A stretch of 64,000 bases of DNA from Ravibacter sp964559125 (GTDB taxonomy: Bacteria; Bacteroidota; Bacteroidia; Cytophagales; Spirosomataceae), in NCBI GenBank assembly GCA_964559125.1, contig CAZLGW010000015.1:62001-126000 (forward strand), given 5' to 3'. Shown here piece after piece: positions 9,702-19,328 of this stretch. Positions within the stretch are counted from its first letter, which is position 1, and every line of letters starts with the position of its first letter. The translations under genes and the position numbers were made by a program. The notes beneath the pieces were generated by a model. That model searched no databases. It saw only the letters and a list, made by a program, of their open reading frames with translations, and was not told the origin of the DNA.

Positions 9702-9765
9702 CCCAAGTGATAGCCGGGAGAGGCTGCCACTTTAAAAACATGTTTATCTAAAAACTTTTAAAAGT

Positions 9766-12700
9766 ATGAAAAAAACTCGATACCCAATCGGGAAGGGATT
9801 TTTATTTCTCAATGATCAGGTATGGTCTCCCCATGTATTATATCCGTTCCGGGTTATGGCGACATTGATAATCTTAAGCTTTTCCGTTTTTTTTCAGGTA
9901 GTGCAGGGCGCTCCTGCCGGCACCCGGCCTAAGCAGATCTCGCTGGTAAAGGAGGCAATCTCGATAAAGGATGCCTTAAAGGAACTGGAGAAACAGACGG
10001 AATACCGCTTTTTTTATAACAGTCACCAGATCAATACCCAGGCGAAGATTGACGTCAATCTCCGGCTCGTTACCATCGATGAAGCTTTAGGGGCCATTTT
10101 CAGGAATTCAGGGATCGATTACCGGATCAGCGGACGCCAGATTTTACTGTATTCCCGCCATGAAATCAAAGGTGGCAGCTCCCGGCTCGAACCTCTCAGG
10201 ATCGATCCCGGAATAAGCCCCGTCCAGTTTACGGTGAAAGGAAGCGTGAAGACGGTTTCGGGAGAAGCTGTCCCCGGTGTCAATATTCTGCTTAAAAATA
10301 CCGCAACCGGTACCATTACGGACAATAACGGGGAATACAGCCTGACCCTTCCGGATGGCAGCGGTATCCTGGTATTTTCATTTATCGGTTACGTCACACA
10401 GGAAATCCAGGTGAGCGGCAGATCCACACTAGATGTAGTACTTGAAGAAGATAAGCAATCGCTGGAAGAGGTAGTGGTTGTGGGCTACGGAACACAGCGA
10501 AAAAGAGAGCTGACCAGCGCTGTGGCTTCGATAGACCATTCCAAAATAGCGGATCTGAAGGTAAGTTCTTTTTCGGAAGCTCTGGTGGGTCAGGTATCAG
10601 GAGTCCAGATCTCACAGGTAAACGGAGGGCCCGGTACTCCGCTTAATGTCCGCATCCGTGGTACCGGTTCGATCACAGCCGGTAACAACCCGTTGTATGT
10701 AGTGGACGGGTTTCCATTGAGTGTAGAAGGGTTGAGCACACTCAATATGAGTGATATAGAATCGATAGAAATACTTAAGGATGCATCGGCGACGGCGATC
10801 TATGGATCGAGAGGGTCAAACGGTGTGGTGTTAGTGACGACCAAAAGAGGTTCTACCGGGAAGACGCGGATTGAATTCGGCGCTTACACGGGAATTCAGC
10901 AACTTTCTAAAAAGGTGGATGTATTGAATCCGGACGAATACGTAGAGCTTGCTATAGAAGCCATTCAAAATGCCTGGATTGGTCGGGGAGGAAAACCGGA
11001 TGATCCTAACTCTGCAAGACCGGCTTTGTACCAGATTGCGCCTTACTTCTTGTCGCCTGAGAAGTGGACGCGTACTGACTGGCAGGATGAAATCTACAGA
11101 CCGGCTCCTATTTCAGATTACAATTTAAGCGCTTCGGGTGGAACTGAGAAAATGAAATATATGGTTTCCGCCGGTTATTTTAATCAAAGGGGTATTCTGC
11201 TTAATACCGGGTTTAAACGGTATTCGGGCCGTCTTAACCTGGACGGAGAACTGACAGATCGTGTACGGTTCAATATTAATTTTTCTCCGACTTTTTCAAC
11301 CAGCGATAAGGTACAGGGAGATGGGCGATGGGTGTCGGGAGCTGTGGGCAATGCTTTAGCCTTGCCGGGGTTTTTTCCCGTAAGGAATGAAGATGGTACA
11401 TATCCTTCCTTTCATGGTTTCGGTTACAATTCGTCAACCGCCTATAATCCCGTTAGCCTGGTTGAGCAGGCAACTGGTGTTGACAAGACACTCCGCGTGC
11501 TCGGCAATGCGAATATTTCTGTTGACCTGCTGAAGGGCCTGACTTATACTTTGAACGGAGGTGTGGATTTTAATAACAGGGAGAACTCCTTTTACATGTC
11601 GACGCTTATTCCCTTAGGAGGAGCTCTTTCGCCCGGAGGTAATTTTTCTACTAATTCCAATAGCAGTTGGGTGATGGAGAATACAGTGAGCTATACCAGG
11701 GAATTCTCCGATCACAGGTTTAACTTTTTGATCGGGCAGTCTGCACAAAGCTCACATACCACCCAATCCGCTATAGTCACGAATAATTATCCCAATGATC
11801 TGGTGAAGACCCTGAATGCAGGCCAGGTTGTAAGCGGCAATACGACGGAATCGGAATGGGCTCTGGCCTCCTATTTTTCACGTCTTACTTATGCGTATGA
11901 AGATAAATATTATCTGAATGCCGCCATCAGAAGGGATGGTTCTTCCAGATTTGGCGAAAACCGGAGGTGGGGTGTCTTCCCTTCAGTATCTGCAGGATGG
12001 AGGGTGTCGGGAGAGAATTTTCTAAAGAATTCGACTCTGATAGATGAGTTGAAGATCCGTACCAGTTATGGTGTTACAGGTAATAATTTTATTTCCAACT
12101 ATGGCTCCATCGGGTTGCTGAGCAGCGCCAATTACGTATTCGCCAATTCGATAGTGAATGCCAGGGTTCCTTCTACTTTCAGCAATGCGTTGCTTAGCTG
12201 GGAAACCTCCAGGCAATTTGATGCGGGGTTGGATCTTCGTGTTTTAAAAGGAAGGATAGAGTTGGTATATGATTTTTATAGTAAAGTCAATTCTGATTTG
12301 CTGCTAAATGTTCCCGTACCGAGTATTACCGGCGTAACGGCCAGTTTACGGAATATAGGTAGCGTAAGAAACCAGGGGATGGAATGGACGCTTACTACCC
12401 GGAATCTCGTAGGTAAATTTTCCTGGATGACCTCCTTCAATATCTCGTATAACCGTAATAAAGTATTGGCATTGGGGCCGGGCGGGGATCCTATAATTAC
12501 CAAGGGAAGCGGTGGTGCGGTTGGGAATGCAACACACATCACGCAGATTGGGAAGCCTATGGGAAGTTTTTATGGGTTTGTTTTTGAAGGAATCTATAAT
12601 ACCAACGATGAGATTGCGTCAAAACCGCATTTGCCCACGGACAGACCGGGGGATCCTATCATAAAAGATGTAAACGGAGATGATGCTATTACGATGGATG

Positions 12701-13236
12701 ACAGGACTATTATCGGAAACAATGTTCCTGATTATATTTTCGGTTTGGATAATACATTCCGGTATAAAAATTTTGACCTGCGGATTTTTTTTAACGGAGT
12801 ACAGGGGTGTGAGATATTGAACCTTACCAAAGAAGGGGTGGGCATTATACACGGCAGGATTAACCAGTTGGGAGAAGCCCGTGATCGCTGGAAATCGCCT
12901 GAAGAACCGGGTAACGGAAAGGTTTTCCGGGCCAATCTGGATATCAATGGCTACCGGAGACTGATGTCTACGCGGTATGTTGAAGATGCATCTTATATCC
13001 GCCTGCGGAACATAACGCTTGGCTATGCGTTCAGCCCTTCATTGCTTCAAAAACTGAAGATCTCTCAGATGAGGCTATTTATAACAGGACAGAACCTGAT
13101 GACTCTGACCCGCTATACCATGTATAACCCGGAGGCAGTATCCGGAGAATATAACTCTCCTCTTACTCCCGGTTCGGATACAGATGTCTATCCGCTTGCC
13201 AGGACTTATATGATCGGATTGAACCTTACTTTCTAA
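9766..13236 (+). CDS. SusC/RagA-family TonB-dependent transporter (module 2, phytase-linked)
   Basis: 1156 residues. A signal peptide region ends near VQGAPAG, then an STN domain (SLVKEAISIKDALKELEKQTEYRFFYNS), a regulatory-like domain (KTVSGEAVPGVNILLKNT), the TonB box EEVVVVGYGTQRK, a plug (YVVDGFPLSVEGLSTLNMSDIESI, LKDASATAIYGSRGSNG) and a barrel ending in LNLTF. It is the outer-membrane pore of module 2. With a phytase in the same operon, the likely cargo is inositol phosphates or their products (inference). The STN domain ties it to the FecR/sigma pair upstream. Confidence 0.95.
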   Translation: MKKTRYPIGKGFLFLNDQVWSPHVLYPFRVMATLIILSFSVFFQVVQGAPAGTRPKQISLVKEAISIKDALKELEKQTEYRFFYNSHQINTQAKIDVNLRLVTIDEALGAIFRNSGIDYRISGRQILLYSRHEIKGGSSRLEPLRIDPGISPVQFTVKGSVKTVSGEAVPGVNILLKNTATGTITDNNGEYSLTLPDGSGILVFSFIGYVTQEIQVSGRSTLDVVLEEDKQSLEEVVVVGYGTQRKRELTSAVASIDHSKIADLKVSSFSEALVGQVSGVQISQVNGGPGTPLNVRIRGTGSITAGNNPLYVVDGFPLSVEGLSTLNMSDIESIEILKDASATAIYGSRGSNGVVLVTTKRGSTGKTRIEFGAYTGIQQLSKKVDVLNPDEYVELAIEAIQNAWIGRGGKPDDPNSARPALYQIAPYFLSPEKWTRTDWQDEIYRPAPISDYNLSASGGTEKMKYMVSAGYFNQRGILLNTGFKRYSGRLNLDGELTDRVRFNINFSPTFSTSDKVQGDGRWVSGAVGNALALPGFFPVRNEDGTYPSFHGFGYNSSTAYNPVSLVEQATGVDKTLRVLGNANISVDLLKGLTYTLNGGVDFNNRENSFYMSTLIPLGGALSPGGNFSTNSNSSWVMENTVSYTREFSDHRFNFLIGQSAQSSHTTQSAIVTNNYPNDLVKTLNAGQVVSGNTTESEWALASYFSRLTYAYEDKYYLNAAIRRDGSSRFGENRRWGVFPSVSAGWRVSGENFLKNSTLIDELKIRTSYGVTGNNFISNYGSIGLLSSANYVFANSIVNARVPSTFSNALLSWETSRQFDAGLDLRVLKGRIELVYDFYSKVNSDLLLNVPVPSITGVTASLRNIGSVRNQGMEWTLTTRNLVGKFSWMTSFNISYNRNKVLALGPGGDPIITKGSGGAVGNATHITQIGKPMGSFYGFVFEGIYNTNDEIASKPHLPTDRPGDPIIKDVNGDDAITMDDRTIIGNNVPDYIFGLDNTFRYKNFDLRIFFNGVQGCEILNLTKEGVGIIHGRINQLGEARDRWKSPEEPGNGKVFRANLDINGYRRLMSTRYVEDASYIRLRNITLGYAFSPSLLQKLKISQMRLFITGQNLMTLTRYTMYNPEAVSGEYNSPLTPGSDTDVYPLARTYMIGLNLTF

Positions 13237-13248
13237 ACTTCCGTACCT

Positions 13249-14727
13249 ATGAAATGTGTAATCAATTTATTAACAGGATTTCTGATACTTTCGCTTATTT
13301 CCTGTTCTGACGATTTTTTAAATCGATTGCCCATATCCAATGCGAGTGTCGATAATTTCTATCATACGGAGCAGGATTTTGAGTTGGGTGTGAATGGTGC
13401 GTATGTATCCTTAAGATCAGGCGGTGTTTTTCATGATTATGTACCGCTGATCGGAGATCTGCATTCTGATAATACTACAGTAGGGACTACTGCCGGAGAC
13501 AGGGTTGCATTCTATGAAATGAGTGAATTCAATGATCAATCCAGCAGTAATATTGTAACGAATGTGTGGAACCATCATTATGTAGGCATAGCCCGCTGTA
13601 ATACGATCCTCAGCAGAATCGGGTCGTTGGAGTTTGAGAGCGAAAGCAGAAAAGATCGGCTGATAGGTGAAACCAGGTTTTTAAGGGCGTTGTTTTACTT
13701 CAACCTGGTTCGCATTTTCGGAGAGGTTCCACTGGTTCTGAACGAGGTAAAAAGCATTGATCTGGCCTATGACATGGGGAGAACGCCGGTAAGGGAGGTA
13801 TATGATGCCATTGAGGCAGATCTCGTGTTTGCTTCTCAGAAGCTTCCGGCTCTCTATACGGGGAACGATGTGGGCAGGGCCACTTCAGGAGCTGCCAGGG
13901 GGATTCTTAGCAGGGTGTATCTTGCTCAGAAAAAATATGGAGAAGCGGTACAGCCGCTGAAGGAGATTATTAATTCCGCGCAATACCAGTTGCTTCCTGA
14001 TTTTAATGACCTGTGGAAGACAACCAACAAAAACAACAAGGAATCATTATTTGAAATACAATTCAAAAAACAAGCGGGATTCAATACCGGAAGCAATTAT
14101 TCAAGCCGGTTTACGCCATATCTTTCCAGCGAAGCCTTGCTGGGTTTGAGGACTACATCGGGAGGATATAATACCCCGACGGAAGATCTCATGAGCGCCT
14201 ACACAGATTCGGATCTTAGGAAGATAATATCGGTAGCAGAAGGCTATACGGATGAAAAGGGGAACTACATAACCGGCTTATCCGGACGCCATACCAAAAA
14301 ATTTCTGGGCGCTTATACTGATAACCAGGGAGCCGAAGATAACTGGCCGGTGCTCCGTTACGCAGATGTGCTTTTAATGTATGCGGAAGCGCTTAATGAG
14401 GTATCATTTCAGCCGGATGAAGAGGCTTTTACGTATCTGAACCAGGTGCGGTCCCGTGCAGGGCTTGCTCCCCTGAGCAGCTCCGCGCCCGACAACGACC
14501 TTAAAGTTGGCGACCAATCGGCTTTCCGGATGGCGGTCGAAAAAGAACGAAGGCTGGAACTGGCATTTGAAGGACATCGCTGGTTCGACCTGATCCGTAC
14601 AGGAAGAGCATTGGAAGTACTTAGGAGTAAAAACTACAATATCCAGGAATATCAGCTTTTACTGCCAATACCACAGGAACAGATCGATATAAACCCGCGG
14701 GTGATAAAACAAAATTCCGGTTATTAA
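13249..14727 (+). CDS. SusD/RagB-family lipoprotein (module 2)
   Basis: 492 residues. Lipobox LISC with mature Cys at about residue 20, then SDDFLNRLPISNASVDNFY. SusD helical repeats include ETRFLRALFYFNLVRIFGEVPL, LRYADVLLMYAEALNEV and EKERRLELAFEGHRWFDLIR, with C-terminal LLPIPQEQIDINPRVIKQNSGY. It starts 12 bp after SusC and is its substrate-capturing lid. Confidence 0.95.
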   Translation: MKCVINLLTGFLILSLISCSDDFLNRLPISNASVDNFYHTEQDFELGVNGAYVSLRSGGVFHDYVPLIGDLHSDNTTVGTTAGDRVAFYEMSEFNDQSSSNIVTNVWNHHYVGIARCNTILSRIGSLEFESESRKDRLIGETRFLRALFYFNLVRIFGEVPLVLNEVKSIDLAYDMGRTPVREVYDAIEADLVFASQKLPALYTGNDVGRATSGAARGILSRVYLAQKKYGEAVQPLKEIINSAQYQLLPDFNDLWKTTNKNNKESLFEIQFKKQAGFNTGSNYSSRFTPYLSSEALLGLRTTSGGYNTPTEDLMSAYTDSDLRKIISVAEGYTDEKGNYITGLSGRHTKKFLGAYTDNQGAEDNWPVLRYADVLLMYAEALNEVSFQPDEEAFTYLNQVRSRAGLAPLSSSAPDNDLKVGDQSAFRMAVEKERRLELAFEGHRWFDLIRTGRALEVLRSKNYNIQEYQLLLPIPQEQIDINPRVIKQNSGY

Positions 14728-14731
14728 AATA

Positions 14732-15988
14732 ATGCGTCGTCCTTTACACACCCTTATTTACTTTTATCTATTGCGTATGAGTAAAAGCAGATTATTTCTC
14801 CTACCGTTATGTACCTGGCTGGCAATGAATTCATTGCCGGCTCAGGATACCGATACTTTTTCACTTACCAAAGTAGTGTTACAGGTAGACACACCATACC
14901 CTACCTCCGACAAGCCACAGTCAAAGCTGTGGTATTCAGAAAATTCCTGGTGGGCGCTGTTGCCACGGGCTGCCGGGCCTTCTCTTTGGCAGCGTACCTC
15001 AGAAGGGTGGATAGAACATACGGAGGTAGGAATACCCCTCAAAGGAGTTCCCGGCCGTGCCGACGTATGGGCAAATGAGGATGAAGTGACAGCAGTAGGC
15101 GTGGATCCCCGTTTTCTAACAGTCTTTCGTCTCCAAAAAAAGGATGGCAGGCGTGGTATAAAATGGAGCGCCCGCATACTGGCAACGCTGCACCCGCCCT
15201 ACGGGAGTGATGCTATGGAAACGGCTACCATTGCACAGGATCGGAAAGGACGCTGGTGGGTAACTGCCGATACCGGAGGTAAAGTCTGCGTATGGAATGC
15301 ATCCCCGGGAGGGAAGCGCTGGAGTGAGCCTTATATATTGGCGGAGGGGATCGATAAGGACGACATTTGCTCCTTTGCCGTACTTCCTGAAGGGATAGCG
15401 GTGATCTGGTCGGACCAGGCGGGAGAGGCGGTGAGGATGCGTATCCACCGGGATGGCTCGCCGGCAGGCCATTGGGATGAAGCCATCACTATTGATTCAG
15501 GAAACAGCACTGCGGATGATCACATCCGCACTTCCCTGTCGCCGGACGGCACATTGTGGGTAGCGACCAAAAACAGTCTTGACGAACTTGACGAGCCTCA
15601 ATTGGTACTTCGTGTAAGGTCTAAGGAAGCGAGGTGGCACAACTTTGCATATGCATTCCGGGAAGCAGCGCTGGAACCCAGCCGCCCCATCGTCTTAGCT
15701 ACCGGGAACCCCGATATCGTACTTGCCGGACATACCGTATACAATAGAAAAAATCCCTACCATGGAGAGATTGTTTTTGGACGGGTGGACACATTGCAGA
15801 CCGGTATATTGGCCGGTACAAGGTCCGTAATTGTACCTGATACTACAGGCTGGACAGGTGTAAACCGTATCAATGACGTAACCGGGCCCAGAAAACCTTT
15901 CCCGATGAATGTTCCCTGGATCGTACTGGCTTCGGATAAAGACGGAAGAGTGTACGAAGCGGATTTGCGCAGGTGGTTTTATCCCTGA
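14732..15988 (+). CDS. Secreted propeller-like protein of unknown function (module 2)
   Basis: 418 residues from an ATG 4 bp after the SusD stop. An alternative start at 14777 gives a cleaner signal peptide (MSKSRLFLLPLCTWLAMNSLPAQ). The body has repeated short beta-motifs such as DRKGRWWVTADTGGKVCVWNA, LPEGIAVIWSDQAGEAV and LSPDGTLWVATKNSLDE, which look like BNR/sialidase-type or WD-like blades. It lies between SusD and phytase, so it is probably exported and acts on, or binds, the same phosphorylated ligand. No catalytic motif was recognised. Confidence 0.7.
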   Translation: MRRPLHTLIYFYLLRMSKSRLFLLPLCTWLAMNSLPAQDTDTFSLTKVVLQVDTPYPTSDKPQSKLWYSENSWWALLPRAAGPSLWQRTSEGWIEHTEVGIPLKGVPGRADVWANEDEVTAVGVDPRFLTVFRLQKKDGRRGIKWSARILATLHPPYGSDAMETATIAQDRKGRWWVTADTGGKVCVWNASPGGKRWSEPYILAEGIDKDDICSFAVLPEGIAVIWSDQAGEAVRMRIHRDGSPAGHWDEAITIDSGNSTADDHIRTSLSPDGTLWVATKNSLDELDEPQLVLRVRSKEARWHNFAYAFREAALEPSRPIVLATGNPDIVLAGHTVYNRKNPYHGEIVFGRVDTLQTGILAGTRSVIVPDTTGWTGVNRINDVTGPRKPFPMNVPWIVLASDKDGRVYEADLRRWFYP

Positions 15989-16020
15989 AGGAAGAGATGC
16001 CTTTTTTTAAATTTAAGCTG

Positions 16021-17088
16021 ATGAAGTTAATTATCTTTTTATTCTATTTAGGCTTTACCTCCCTTTGTTACGCTTGTGGCCAGACGGGTAAGAGGAATCC
16101 CGGGGGATCGGCAAATGCTGATACGGTAAAAATTACGCCTGTGATCGTTACCGAGCCCGTCCGCTTTGATACGGATGATCCTGCTATCTGGATTGATAGT
16201 TCGGATCCGGCGCGAAGTCTCATCATCGGGACAGATAAGCACGAGCGGGGCGCTTTGTATGTATATGATCTGAATGGAAAAGTCATTCACGAAAAAGTAG
16301 TGGACGGCCTGAAAAGGCCGAACAATGTCGATGTCATCTATGGGTTCAGAATGAATGGGAAGCCCATCGATATCGCTGTCACAACGGAACGGTCCGCAAA
16401 CCGGCTGCGGGTTTTTCGTGTCCCTGATATGGCGGCGGTTGACAATGGGGGTATACCTGTATTTGAGGGAGAAGCCTTCAGTAAGCCTATGGGTATAGCG
16501 CTCTACAAACGACCTTCGGATGGGAATGTATATGCGATTGTCGGCCGGAAGGACGGCCCCCGGGATGGTACTTATTTATGGCAGTACCTCCTGGAGGACG
16601 ACGGGGAAGGGAAGGTCAGGGCCCGTAAGGTACGGGAGTTTGGGCTTTATAGCGGGAACCAGGAAATTGAGGCTATCGCGGTAGATAACGGTCTGGGATA
16701 TGTTTATTATTCTGATGAGGGCGTCGGTGTAAGGAAGTATTATGCCGACCCTGACAGCACCGGCTCCGAACTGGCTCTCTTCGCCACCGAAGGCTTTGCA
16801 CGTGATCATGAAGGAATATGTATTTATGCCAGGGACGACGGAACAGGATATATTCTTGTTTCGGACCAGCAAGCTAATAAGTTTCACATTTTTACAAGAG
16901 AGGGGACCAGGGCGAGTCCGCACGATCATCGTCTTGTGAAGATAATCAATGCTTCAACACTGGAAAGCGACGGATGCGAGGTTACTTCGGTACCGTTGAA
17001 TGCTTCATTTCCGGAGGGGTTGTTTGTGGCAATGTCTAACGATAAAACATTCCACTATTATTCTTGGAAGGACATTATCGGGGAGTAA
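16021..17088 (+). CDS. Beta-propeller phytase-like lipoprotein (3-phytase family)
   Basis: 355 residues from the ATG at 16021, which opens directly into an SPII signal with lipobox LCYAC. Upstream in-frame starts give no better signal. Beta-propeller phytase features are VRFDTDDPAIWID near the mature N-terminus, GTDKHERGALYVYDLNG, RPNNVDVIYGF, EIEAIAVDNGLGYVYYSDE and DHEGICIYARDDGTGYILVSDQQ, carrying the acidic calcium-binding residues of the family. It should release orthophosphate from phytate at the cell surface. Its position at the end of a SusCD operon suggests surface hydrolysis coupled to uptake. Confidence 0.88.
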   Translation: MKLIIFLFYLGFTSLCYACGQTGKRNPGGSANADTVKITPVIVTEPVRFDTDDPAIWIDSSDPARSLIIGTDKHERGALYVYDLNGKVIHEKVVDGLKRPNNVDVIYGFRMNGKPIDIAVTTERSANRLRVFRVPDMAAVDNGGIPVFEGEAFSKPMGIALYKRPSDGNVYAIVGRKDGPRDGTYLWQYLLEDDGEGKVRARKVREFGLYSGNQEIEAIAVDNGLGYVYYSDEGVGVRKYYADPDSTGSELALFATEGFARDHEGICIYARDDGTGYILVSDQQANKFHIFTREGTRASPHDHRLVKIINASTLESDGCEVTSVPLNASFPEGLFVAMSNDKTFHYYSWKDIIGE

Positions 17089-17181
17089 TACAGCCGGCGT
17101 ACGGCAGCCGCGCCGGGAGAAAAGTGAAGATGCATGACCGGATATAGAACTTAAAATATTTTCATATTATGATATAAAAGC

Positions 17182-17189
17182 TATATTTG
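17182..17189 (+). promoter_or_regulatory. -7 promoter element TATATTTG for module 3 sigma gene
   Basis: Exact TAnnTTTG match, 38 bp before the ATG at 17228, in a 139-bp AT-rich gap after the phytase gene. It suggests module 3 has its own promoter. Confidence 0.5.
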
Positions 17190-17227
17190 CCGGGGTTCTT
17201 TTAAATCCTCATCTTATGTAAGATATC

Positions 17228-17815
17228 ATGTCGTATGCCGGTCTATACGATGAAAAAAAGTTGCTTCTGCGAGTTGCAGAGGGTGATGAAAGAGCATTCT
17301 GTGTGCTGTTTGAGCAGTATCACAGGTTGCTGGCTACGCATGTCATGAGGATCACGCGATCGCAGGAGCTTACGGAAGAGATCGTCCAGGATGTGTTTCT
17401 GAAGATATGGATGAGCCGTGAAGCGTTGTCCGGGATACAGGACCTGCGCGCTTACCTTTATATCGTGTCAAAGAACCACGCGCTGAACAGCCTTAAGAAA
17501 GCGGCGAGGGAAAGGGTGATCCTGAGCGACAAAGACTGGGAGCTTGTGGAGAGCTCTTTCTCCGTTTCACAATCTGAAGAACCCGATCGCTATGACCTGA
17601 TCGACGAAGCCATCAACCGCCTTCCGCCCCGGCAGCAGACAGTATATCTTTTAAGCCGGCACGAACGGAAGAAATACAGCGAAATAGCAGATCAGCTGGG
17701 CCTGTCAAGGGAAACGGTAAAAAAGTACCTGCAACTGGCCACGGAATCCATCAGCGCTTATATCCTGGAGAGGGTAAAAGTGGTCGTATCCGTATTTTTT
17801 CTTTTTTTTCAATAA
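17228..17815 (+). CDS. ECF RNA polymerase sigma factor (module 3)
   Basis: 195 residues. Region 2 is AFCVLFEQYHRLLATHVMRIT and TEEIVQDVFLKIWMSRE. Region 4 is KYSEIADQLGLSRETVKKYLQLATESI. The C-terminus adds a hydrophobic tail (VVVSVFFLFFQ) as in other FecI-like Bacteroidota ECFs. It heads the plus-strand module that ends with two phosphatases and is probably released by the FecR encoded next. Confidence 0.93.
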   Translation: MSYAGLYDEKKLLLRVAEGDERAFCVLFEQYHRLLATHVMRITRSQELTEEIVQDVFLKIWMSREALSGIQDLRAYLYIVSKNHALNSLKKAARERVILSDKDWELVESSFSVSQSEEPDRYDLIDEAINRLPPRQQTVYLLSRHERKKYSEIADQLGLSRETVKKYLQLATESISAYILERVKVVVSVFFLFFQ

Positions 17816-17900
17816 AAGTCCCCGAAGCATACCCCCTTTTTTAACCAGCCTGTTGTCTTAACAGGTGTAAAGACTTTTGTACGGATCAACTCTTAACCGG

Positions 17901-19112
17901 ATGGACGCATCGTATAACCGTTTGTCTTATTTGTTTCATCGTTATTATAACGGTCATGCCTCTGACACAGAGATAAATGAGCTTATGGAGCTTGTCAGGA
18001 GGTCAGATAGCGACGATATGCTCGCGGAGCTGACGAGAGCTGCATGGGACGACCTTAAGGAGAGCGATGACGAAGTCTTTTCACCGGAAGTGACTGACAG
18101 GATCCTGAATTCGATAATCCCTTTAGCAGGCAGGGGAGAATTCAGGAGTGGAGACTACGATGGAATTGCCGAAAATCAGGAGCGTAGAAATCACTGGTGG
18201 AGAAAATATTCGGTGGCGGCGGCTGTAGCCCTCATTTGTATGGCCGGAGGCTGGTGGAAATGGGATAGAGGCAGAAAAGAAAAAGAGCCTGTTACGACAG
18301 AGATACAGCCCGACATAAAACCCGGAACAAACCGGGCTATACTGACCCTGGCAGACGGATCGGTGATCACGCTGGATGATGCGGCGGAAGGCGTGATCTC
18401 GCAGCAGGGCGACGCCGAAATAAAGAAAGTAGGCGACGGCGAAATCGCCTATAGTCAGAACAGCGACCAGATTCAGGAATACCGGATCAATACCGTGTCG
18501 ACGCCGAGAGGGGGCCAGTTCCGGATCAGCCTGCCCGACGGGAGCGTGGCATGGCTCAATGCATCTTCCCTGATAAGGTTCCCGGCCGGTTTCGGAACAA
18601 ATGAAAGGAGAGTGGAGATAGAAGGGGAGGTGTTCTTTGATATCAGGAAAGATCCTGAGCGGCCCTTCAGGGTGATTTTCGGTGCTAATGAAGTGGAGGT
18701 GCTCGGAACCAGCTTCAATATCAAGCACTATCCCGACGAGGCGGTTTCGAGGACCACGCTGGTGGAAGGATCCGTTTCGTTGCAAAGCGGGGGAAAAGTA
18801 AATGTTCTTAAGCCGGGCCAGGAGGCGAGCGTCCCGGTAAACGGACCGGTCAGTATAGCCGAAGTAGATGTAGAGGAGGTGATCGCCTGGAAAAACGGCC
18901 TGTTTTATTTTAAGGAGACAGATATAGGTTCTATCATGCAGCAGGTTGCACGTTGGTATGACGTTGAAGTCGGCTATGAAGGGAAAATACCGGAAAAGCA
19001 GTTTACCGGGAAAGTCCCGAGGAGTGTGGAGCTATCCGATTTTATGGAGATGTTTGAATATGCCGGAGTCAACTACCGGATACAGGGCAGGAAAATGATC
19101 ATAACGCCTTGA
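17901..19112 (+). CDS. FecR-family anti-sigma factor (module 3)
   Basis: 403 residues from the ATG at 17901; a TTG at 17877 is less likely. It has cytoplasmic helices, a membrane helix (KYSVAAAVALICMAGGWW), an extra beta segment (GTNRAILTLADGSVITLDDA), the FecR core (LPDGSVAWLNASSLIRFP, EIEGEVFFDIRKDPERPF, VLGTSFNIKHY) and a C-terminal DUF4974-like end (KETDIGSIMQQVARWYDVEVGYEG). It closely resembles the module 1 FecR in layout, including the second LTLADGS segment that module 2 lacks. Confidence 0.93.
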   Translation: MDASYNRLSYLFHRYYNGHASDTEINELMELVRRSDSDDMLAELTRAAWDDLKESDDEVFSPEVTDRILNSIIPLAGRGEFRSGDYDGIAENQERRNHWWRKYSVAAAVALICMAGGWWKWDRGRKEKEPVTTEIQPDIKPGTNRAILTLADGSVITLDDAAEGVISQQGDAEIKKVGDGEIAYSQNSDQIQEYRINTVSTPRGGQFRISLPDGSVAWLNASSLIRFPAGFGTNERRVEIEGEVFFDIRKDPERPFRVIFGANEVEVLGTSFNIKHYPDEAVSRTTLVEGSVSLQSGGKVNVLKPGQEASVPVNGPVSIAEVDVEEVIAWKNGLFYFKETDIGSIMQQVARWYDVEVGYEGKIPEKQFTGKVPRSVELSDFMEMFEYAGVNYRIQGRKMIITP

Positions 19113-19225
19113 CGTATATTAATAGGAGTTAGGAAATGTCAATAAAAATTTTATAACCACTTACCCGTTCGAAAATGACCGTAAAAGCGCAACCTCCCTA
19201 GACCTGTAATATCAAAGCCCAAAAA

Positions 19226-19254
19226 AAGGGAAAATGCTTGCGACATCTTCCCTT
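19226..19254 (+). promoter_or_regulatory. Leader hairpin upstream of SusC module 3
   Basis: 11-nt arms (19226-19236, 19244-19254), 7-nt loop CTTGCGA, 10 of 11 pairs. A larger outer fold pairs AAAGCCC near 19214 with GGGGCTTT near 19262. It lies 75 bp before the SusC start in the 216-bp gap after fecR. Confidence 0.45.
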
Positions 19255-19328
19255 ATCAGTCGGGGCTTTATCACGAAGTAATTTCTTGTGCGGAAATAAC
19301 CTATGTTTTACCCTAACCATACAAATAT

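Noticed and set aside
18123..18785. 220-residue minus-strand open frame
   Set aside because: Antisense to the module 3 FecR gene, which has a clear domain match.
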